This document shows, in pieces, positions 1 through 64,000 of a DNA stretch of 64,000 bases (the stretch's first letter is position 1; each line of letters starts with the position of its first letter). Source of the DNA: Lamellibrachia columna (Eukaryota; Annelida; Polychaeta; Sabellida; Siboglinidae); contig OY759266.1 of the NCBI GenBank assembly GCA_963662155.1, positions 57,465,010-57,529,009 on the forward strand. The letters run 5' to 3'. The notes under the pieces are model-generated. The model saw only the letters and a program-made list of their open reading frames with translations. It was not told where the DNA came from and did not search any database. The position numbers were made by a program, and so were the translations under genes.

Positions 1-629
1 TTTGAGAGCTGGAGGTTGCAATTTGAGTTTAAACTTTTATTATACTGACGCAACTGTCAGATTGAAAAGCTAAATCAGGCATAAAAAGTTTAATGTGGCA
101 TCTCGATAATGACGCTGATTGGCTGTTGGCGCATCACGGGAACGCCTACACAAAATTTAGTGGTGACAGTAGTGACAACGAGAACACGCCTCTGCGGCCA
201 GACTCTCTTCTTTGCGAATTCACGAAGGCGAGCGACAGTCGGATAAGCGAGACTATGACTTGTCACAACTTGATTCTAAATTCAAACTAGATAGTGCGGA
301 GTGATATGCTGGCAGGGCAACGTGATTGTTGTCTAGGACTTGTTGTCGTCGCAACTGTGCATTTGAGTGTATGCAACAGTTTCAAATAAAAACGAACATT
401 GCAACACTGTTGCAACTTATTAATCCAATATTTGTAGTCTTTCCCTTTGAATTCAGTCAGTGTAAACTACTGCATTTAGGTACACTTATAACATAACAGA
501 AACATCACTCGTTAGTAAATTTAAACAGTTATTTTAATAATACCCTTTCTTGGATATGTATGGTGAAAATTACAACTTCTTCTGCAGTTGATAGGAACTA
601 ATTTGTTGTACACAACATTAAAAAAAATA
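1..629. other. Unassigned DNA with similarity to window end
   Basis: No gene recognised. Positions 189-265 share a 14-base run (GCGGCCAGACTCT region) and scattered blocks with the reverse complement of 63880-63960, so this may be part of a dispersed repeat. The small open frame at 93-290 has no family I recognise. Confidence 0.4.
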
Positions 630-953
630 CACATTCTTATATAACAGTGCAGAATCCAGTCCACAGGACCGATCATAACAATTTACACAACACACCCCCT
701 GGCAGGCCGGCTCATTCCAACACCAACACGACTTCTCTGGGAAGCATTCAGCCACGCTGCAACTACTGCATGAAGATTATTCGTTCATAAATCCACCACT
801 GTCTATAGCCAGGTACTCATTTACACAGCTGGGTGAACTGAAGCAACGTGGAGTGAACAAAATTACCCAACCTTTGAAACAGCAGCAACAGGATTTGGAC
901 ACAGGTTCTCTCGATTGAGTCTGATGTTCTCATCACTACACCACTGCGTCCCA
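630..953 (-). mobile_element. tRNA-derived SINE
   Basis: Read on the minus strand from 953, it has a tRNA-like head: an A-box-like GTGGTGTAGTGATG and a degenerate B box (GTCCAAATCC). It continues with CACCCAGCTGTGTAAATGAG, which resembles the CCCAGCTGTAAAATGGGTACC core seen in many invertebrate SINEs. A Cys-rich open frame inside it is incidental. Confidence 0.6.
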
Positions 954-2149
954 CAAATGTTGTAAATGACAGATACTAAACCTATTCAAACCAGTGAGTT
1001 GGTGATAAAACAAAATTATACAGTTTTATGGGTTGTTATTACTGGATAAAAGAAATTAGTAGTAGCCAGTAGTTAGTACTATACATGTACTGTATTTGCA
1101 CGATGGCTTCACAAAATGAAGTCCTCAGTTCAAGGCTTGGTGCAATTACACAAAATCAAGTCAAATATTTTTCATTTCAAGTTAAACATTTAAACCATTA
1201 TTTTGTATGTGAGAGAGCATTTGATACTTTATTTTCAGATAAAGCTTGATATGAAAAAATACTGTAATTAATCATAATTGTTGCAATCACACATAATAAA
1301 TCATTTATAATTATTGGATAATTTCAAAACCAGAGTCAATTACAAATAAAGCATTTCCCCAGTACTGGTAATCAATGACATAATTGGCCACAGCCCTGTC
1401 TGGCGCCAGCCATTTGAAGAAAAAAAAGGTCCACATATGCCTGAACCCCAGTCTAGATTAGACCCAACTAATTGTCGCTAGATGGCTGGCTGTACACGGA
1501 GGCATTTCTGAACTTTGGGTCCACAAAAATTAATTTGCCAGCTGCTGAGCACTACATAGTTTTACGTTGTTGGAGTTTGTAGGAATTATTATGTGTCGAT
1601 ATAAGGCTTGAAAATAAATGATGGTACAGCAGTCAAAAGTTTAATTCTTCTATGATTTTACTGCAACGGTTTTAGTGTGATGCAAATTATAAAACATACT
1701 TGTTAGTCACAATTTAATTTGGATTTATGTTGGAATTCTGTGTGAATATAGAGCAACCAGCTGCTTCACTTTGGACTAAAAGCAAAAATCCACATCCCAG
1801 TTTAGATAAGGCATTATATCATAAAAAAAACCGCTGTCAACGCCACCATTAAAATCACCAATATAATGAGACAATTAAAACACTCTGTACACAGATTATA
1901 AACTACATCAGCAAAATATACAAATTATACCAAATTGCTGAATATATATCCAAAATAATATGTGCATTTAAAATCTTACAAACTTACCAAACAGTTGAGT
2001 GTGATTTGCAAGGAGCAGCCAGTATTGACGATTACATCAGTAATGGCTTCACTGTGTCACATAGTGCAACTTGGGGTATGGCCTTGGGTAAATTGGATTT
2101 ACCATTCACTCAACACTAACTTTTGCAAGAACCCAATATTATCACATTA
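954..2149. other. AT-rich intergenic DNA, nothing recognised
   Basis: No coding signal, array or element ends recognised. Confidence 0.5.
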
Positions 2150-2280
2150 ATATGAAGCCTCGTGTCCACACACCAACTACTGAGAAATGTAGGTCAATAG
2201 CAACAATAACACTGTCAACAATATGTCAGAAAATGTCACATTTTAAACAGTTATCTTGGTTTATATACAACTTCAATGAG

Positions 2281-2760
2281 GTTAATATACCAACCCTCAG
2301 AATCTGCAACAGCAATATCCTCAGAGTTTTACTGTATAAGTGCTGGAAACTAACAACTAGAATAACCCACAAAATACATACCTTCCAGAACAAATGTTTG
2401 CGGAAGATTCTCAGAATCTTCTGGCCTAGAAGAATTTCAAATGAAGAACTGCACCAGAGGACAAATGCAAAATCTCTTACCTAAACTGTGAAGAAGAGAA
2501 GATGGAAATGGCTGGGGCATGTGTGTCGAATGCCACCAGATGCACTGCCCAGAATAGCCCTACGCCACACCAGATGGGAAGCAGAAAAGAGGTCGTCCCA
2601 AGGAGACCTGGCGAAGAACCATGGAGAAAGAGATGAAGGCACATGCGGACTGACCTGGGAAACCATCACCAGACAGGCCGCAAACCGACAGCAGTGGCGC
2701 TCTCTTGTGGAAGCCTTATGTGCCACTTGAGGCACAAAGGGGACTGACTGAGTGAGTAAA
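2281..2760 (+). mobile_element. RTE-like LINE, 3' end of RT ORF (relic)
   Basis: Frames at 2281-2484 and 2488-2730 give VLLYKCWKLTTRITHKIHTF and CLRKILRIFWPRRISNEEL, then RRWKWLGHVCRMPPDALPRI and TWETITRQAANRQQWRSLVE. This is the usual C-terminal end of RTE-type reverse transcriptases. There is a frame break and stop near 2482. Confidence 0.8.
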
Positions 2761-3200
2761 ATACTAACAATGCCTGTAAATACAAACACCAAAATAAGAA
2801 TGTTCAACATCAATGTTACACCGATGCTTCTCTATTGCTTTGAAACATGGAAACAACCAAAATAATTGGAACAGAAACAAACAAGATTCCTGACTAAATG
2901 CTTGTGCACACTTGTAAATGTCAAATTGAACGAATTCATCAGCAAAAAGGAAGTCCTTAAAAGGGTAAACGCAGAGTCAATCAAGTCAACAATGTTGAAA
3001 ATAAGATATCTGGGCCATGTCCTTAGAATGCTGCCAACAAGAACACCAAAGCAGGCATGGCACAGGTACATTTGAAAAAAAGAAACAAAGACACCCAAAG
3101 AAACATACAAATGAGCCATCTCAAGAGAGAAGACAGAACTTGATGGTGTCATTGCTCTCTGCCGTGTGTGTCTGATTACACAGTGAGTGAATAAGTAATG
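2761..3200 (+). mobile_element. Second, diverged RTE-like LINE 3' fragment
   Basis: Frames give MLLYCFETWKQPK, then EQKQTRFLTKCLCTLVNVKL and IRYLGHVLRMLPTRTPKQAW. It has the same domain order as the preceding relic but is more decayed, and it lies head to tail with it. Confidence 0.65.
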
Positions 3201-3611
3201 CAAGTTTTTCAGATTACTGAACATAAGTTGTTGCGAAAACTCTCAACACTACAAGATGTGTCTGAATGAATCCCAACATAGAATGTGAATCATATCATAA
3301 GTATATAGTAATGACACAAAATATATTAACTGAAGGGTATATAGTAAATTAATTATGTCATTTTATAACACATTTTACTGGTATGCTTCAAATTTCACCA
3401 TGTGCAATAATTTGTGCATATTGTATATGCATCTGGTGTCATTAGAATGATGTCTTACCATTGTGAACACACTAGATTCAACACAATCACAGTGAAATAA
3501 TGCATGACTTTTGGTCATGTCTGGCACAGGTCATCAGTGATAGTTTATACCACTGTTTGCAGCCTCATCACTGTTATCATTCCCCAAACATTAAAGATAT
3601 ATTTTCCCACA

Positions 3612-3617
3612 TTTATT
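3612..3617 (-). promoter_or_regulatory. Possible PARG polyadenylation signal
   Basis: AATAAA on the minus strand, about 22 nt after the PARG stop. It is the nearest canonical hexamer. It would give a very short 3' UTR, and other hexamers lie further on. Confidence 0.35.
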
Positions 3618-3639
3618 CATTTTTGGAGCATGAACTTGT

Positions 3640-60898
<57,259 letters not shown>

Positions 60899-60899
60899 T

Positions 60900-62060
60900 C
60901 TGTGCAGTGCTGCTGCATGTCATATTGTACCATCAGTACGCTCCTACAAGCATTCATCAGTTATATTATGCAGTGCATCATATCTTAGGCAAGCGATTAC
61001 TCTCCCTGCCTATCACTAATCAATAATCAAGGGGACAATTCTAATATCTCTTGCCCCCAACTGAAGATGCACGGGGCTCCCTCTTGCAGTTAAACATACG
61101 CCTGTTTGTTCAAAAGAAGGTCCTTTCATGTGCCCTTACAAATTTCATAACTCAGGTATTCTGAAAATAAGGCAGAGAAAACATTAATTGTAAGTCTATG
61201 ATATATAATTATGAGGGTTATTCTCGAAACGTTTAATATCGTATTTTTATATATTAAAACTTTCATCATTAAGTTTCAGAGAGATCTAAATTGTGTTATG
61301 TGGATGTCAAACGGAAACTGTGGCAATAAGCAAGTTAGATTGTATCCATTGCAACTAGGCAAAATCATCCTAAACAACTTATGAATTTGTTACAAAGTAT
61401 CTTAGCTGAGAAAAATCATAAGTCTTTCAAGAATAGCAATTTACAAAATGTTGCAGCTAAGTCAGATTGTTTTCCACCATGTCTGCATAAACTCTCATGT
61501 ATGTTGCAGTACAGACATGTCTTATAAATTATCGTTGGCACCTAGCATTTTGTTGAATGATTAGTTAAGCATGTTGTGGATGGAGACAATATTACGGGCA
61601 AAGTTCAGTGTTAATTTGTCAACCTGTGCAAAACAGACGTTAGGCAGTGGTATTGGATTCGCAAACGAGATAGTTGGCGGGTGCTATAATGTATGTGCGA
61701 CTGTGTGTGTATGCGACAGATTGCTGCCAAGGCAAAGTTGAAGTCTGCACATGCAAGAGAAATCCCTTGCATTTGTAACATGGATGTCTATTGGATGATT
61801 CACATTTAATGACATCAGCGTCTTGGGGAATACCGGGGAAACACCAAAGCAAAGATGGCAGACGAAGTTGCAAGAAATGTAGTTGAAAATTTGTGGATGG
61901 ATATTGCGCCAATTTACTTCATACTGGTGATACTAAGGAGGCAGACAATCCAATTGATAATATAATCTACAAAGAAATTCTGATTAATGCACGATATTTG
62001 GCTGTGGAAGTGAACCCTGGCGGCTTCGATTTGGAGTGAATCGAGAACGTGCCGGTGGCA
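60900..62060. other. Upstream of PARG ATG, nothing recognised
   Basis: No exon matching the required phase or known domain was found. It may be a 5' UTR intron. Confidence 0.4.
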
Positions 62061-62069
62061 GTGGCAGCA

Positions 62070-62212
62070 CCACACCACACAGTGACAGCGCCACACCACA
62101 CAGTGACAGTGGCAGCGCCACACCACACCACACAGTGACAGCACCACACCACACAATGACAGCGCCACACCACACAGTGACAGCGCCACACCACACAGTG
62201 ACAGTGTCTACA
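62070..62212. repeat. About 20-bp tandem repeat
   Basis: Unit CGCCACACCACACAGTGACA with length variants, about 7 copies. Confidence 0.9.
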
Positions 62213-62506
62213 AAACATCAGCATCAAACTTAATGTTACTTTCAAAGATTTTCTGTTTTGGAAATAAAATTTATATAGAAATGTTTATTAAATTCATTAC
62301 TTTATTTTATTTGTCTGCTAGTTATAAGAAATGAACGACAATATTTGGAATTATTTATTCTAAAAGCAGTGTCTGTTTTAGTTTTACACATGAAAACTTT
62401 GTTGTTTTGCTTTATATTTTAAATATTTTACGGGGCCAGTTCAAACTCACCTGGGCCAGTCTAAAAAATATGGACCCGTTCCTATTTTTTGCTAATTTTA
62501 GACACT

Positions 62507-62510
<4 letters not shown>

Positions 62511-62590
<80 letters not shown>

Positions 62591-62592
62591 TA
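62511..62592. repeat. (TA)n microsatellite
   Basis: About 35 copies of TA followed by a short CA run. Confidence 0.97.
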
Positions 62593-62639
62593 ATATATAC
62601 AATATATTAGTGTAAAAAAAAAATTTTCTAACAACCTGG

Positions 62640-63330
62640 GCTAAGCACGAAGATGTGAGGTTTGTGAGGAAACAGAGGAATCCATTGAGAGGAAGTGGTA
62701 CAAAGTGTTATCAGAATATTGCGGCACCGGATAGAACACACACCAAGCAAGAGGATGGAACACACACCAAGCAAGAGGTAACCAAAATCGAAAATATCCA
62801 GCGCTGTGTGGCCAGAGTTGCTTTTACCAACTAGAGACATTGAGAGAGCATGTCCGCTACGATCAACAATGGTCACAGGGACACTCGAGTGATAAGAAGA
62901 CAACTCTTGTGCCTCCTGTTGATGCATATGAACCGTAACCAGCAGACTGCCGTCAACAGCAAGATTTGTCCCAATGCTCCTAAATGTAAGATATTTCCAT
63001 CCAAACAAATATCACTTCATCACAGCTCGCATCCAAGTCTATAGAGTTACTTCTTCCCATGCATTGTCATCGAGTAAAACGCCCACCACAGGAACGTGTT
63101 GGTAACTCCAACCTTCGAGGCCTTCAGGGAAGCTGTTACCTCACAAATATTAGCAGTGGCCTATGTTTTTACTCACACTCTGCTCATACTTTACATGCAC
63201 TTTGTACATACTTTTATTCACAACTTCACATCTGGCACAGCACAAGTGTATATTAACCCATTGGCATTGCCACTGCACTGCCACTGGTGTTAAGTCTGAC
63301 TAGTGTCATGGACTAAAAAAGGTAAATTGC
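62640..63330 (+). mobile_element. LINE 3' end relic
   Basis: Broken frames give EVTKIENIQRCVARVAF, then after shifts FFPCIVIE, APPQERV-like, and TPTFEAFREAVTSQI. This matches the end of many LINE RT ORFs (KIExxQRRxAR ... FFPRxxxxWNxLP ... FKxx). A 3' UTR follows. The 126-codon minus frame here is a shadow. Confidence 0.65.
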
Positions 63331-63798
63331 AAAAACATGTGTGACTGGTTTTATCTGTGAACGTAACAGGGGTACCCACATATTATCGGAGTGACCCCCC
63401 CCCCCCCCCGGACGAACGTGAACGGGAAATGCCTGAATGCAGCGTCCACTTTCGTTTTAATCCTTCATCAACATTGTCATTAACACCGAATTACTCATTT
63501 ACTGATAGCAATACTGGCGTTATCTGTTACAGGAACGCCTCAGCCACGAACCTGGCTCTACCCCCAGTGGCTAAAACTGTTAGAAAAATCGAAGTGACGT
63601 CTAAGATGTAATTTCGAATAACTTTCTAACATTTGTCAATGCACTTCTGCCTACTCCGGTTCGGTAGTGGCACTAGTGCCCAGGACACTGGACAGGGACA
63701 GCGGCAGAACCCGGCTGCCATGGCATGGGTGTGCCACGAGCATGCCATGTAGTTTGTAGAACGACAATCGTGAATGTATGTTTGACTTACCTAAACAG
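63331..63798. other. Unassigned, with a C16-like run
   Basis: A poly-C run at 63396-63410. An 84-codon plus frame (63357-63611, MNVTGVPTYYRSDPPPPP...) passes through it but matches nothing I recognise. Confidence 0.4.
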
Positions 63799-63960
63799 CC
63801 CATGTGGTCGCACAACCTGTTAAATAACACTATACATAAATAGTTGGGATATTAATTTCCTTCCGACAACGAAAGAACAGCTACGGTAGCTTAGCCGACT
63901 CTCGTCCGCTTTCGTGAACTCGGCGAGAATACAGACACTAGAGCAGAGTCTGGCCGCAAA
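63799..63960 (-). promoter_or_regulatory. Possible PARG 5' non-coding exon
   Basis: A strong donor (TTTAG|GTAAGTC) ends at 63799 on the minus strand. The sequence upstream of it lacks a long coding frame. It could be the first, untranslated exon joining the CACAG before the ATG at 60898. A short ATG (MGCL) sits next to the donor but no in-frame partner exon was found. The upstream limit is arbitrary. Confidence 0.25.
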
Positions 63961-64000
63961 CGCATGGTTTGACTGTTACCGTCAGATGGCACCACTTATC

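Noticed and set aside
618..776. Minus-strand frame with about 11 Cys in 45 residues
   Set aside because: Falls inside a tRNA-derived SINE and has no start or splice support.
62628..63008. 126-codon minus-strand open frame
   Set aside because: Shadow of a plus-strand LINE 3' coding relic.

Overview
This is eukaryotic genomic DNA, most likely from a marine invertebrate animal. The window is AT-rich and intron-rich. It is full of non-LTR and Penelope-like retroelements, hAT and pogo-like DNA elements, tRNA-derived SINEs and minisatellites. I cannot name the species or phylum from the sequence alone.

The only host gene I can assemble is a poly(ADP-ribose) glycohydrolase (PARG) on the minus strand. 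It runs from a start codon at 60898 to a stop at 3640. Nineteen coding exons join in frame with no internal stop and give a predicted protein of 713 residues. Eighteen of the introns are GT-AG type and one looks GC-AG. The protein has an N-terminal PCNA-binding (PIP-like) motif, an acidic linker, the PARG accessory and macrodomain region with the GGG-x7-QEE catalytic signature, and a serine-rich, charged C-terminal tail. It would remove poly(ADP-ribose) from proteins in the nucleus. A GTAAGT donor near 63798 could mark an upstream non-coding first exon.

Layout from left to right. 1-3600: SINE and RTE-like LINE relics. 3640-10913: the compact 3' half of the gene, exons 19 to 12, including an intron built from repeated copies of its own splice sites. 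10914-24225: a 13.3 kb intron with a jockey-like LINE, a 33-bp array, a 61-bp array, a small hAT element, an RTE relic and a Penelope relic carrying a pogo-like insertion. 24226-29867: exons 11 to 9 with more LINE pieces and a LINE broken by a DNA element and a SINE. 29868-42952: a 13.1 kb intron with minisatellites, a 238-bp inverted repeat and a nearly complete two-ORF LINE. 42953-51352: exons 8 to 3 with 38-, 34- and 31-bp arrays. 51353-60331: a 9 kb intron with a 1.9 kb hAT element, 31-bp and 4-bp arrays, a Penelope element with inverted ends, a 44-bp array and a hAT MITE. 60332-64000: exons 2 and 1, a LINE 3' relic and the possible gene start.

The very long open frames across several arrays are products of repeat periodicity and are not genes. 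The points most worth checking are the splice-site minisatellite, the hammerhead-like cores in two Penelope elements, the near-perfect 238-bp inverted repeat, and the palindrome that shares a motif with the 33-bp satellite.
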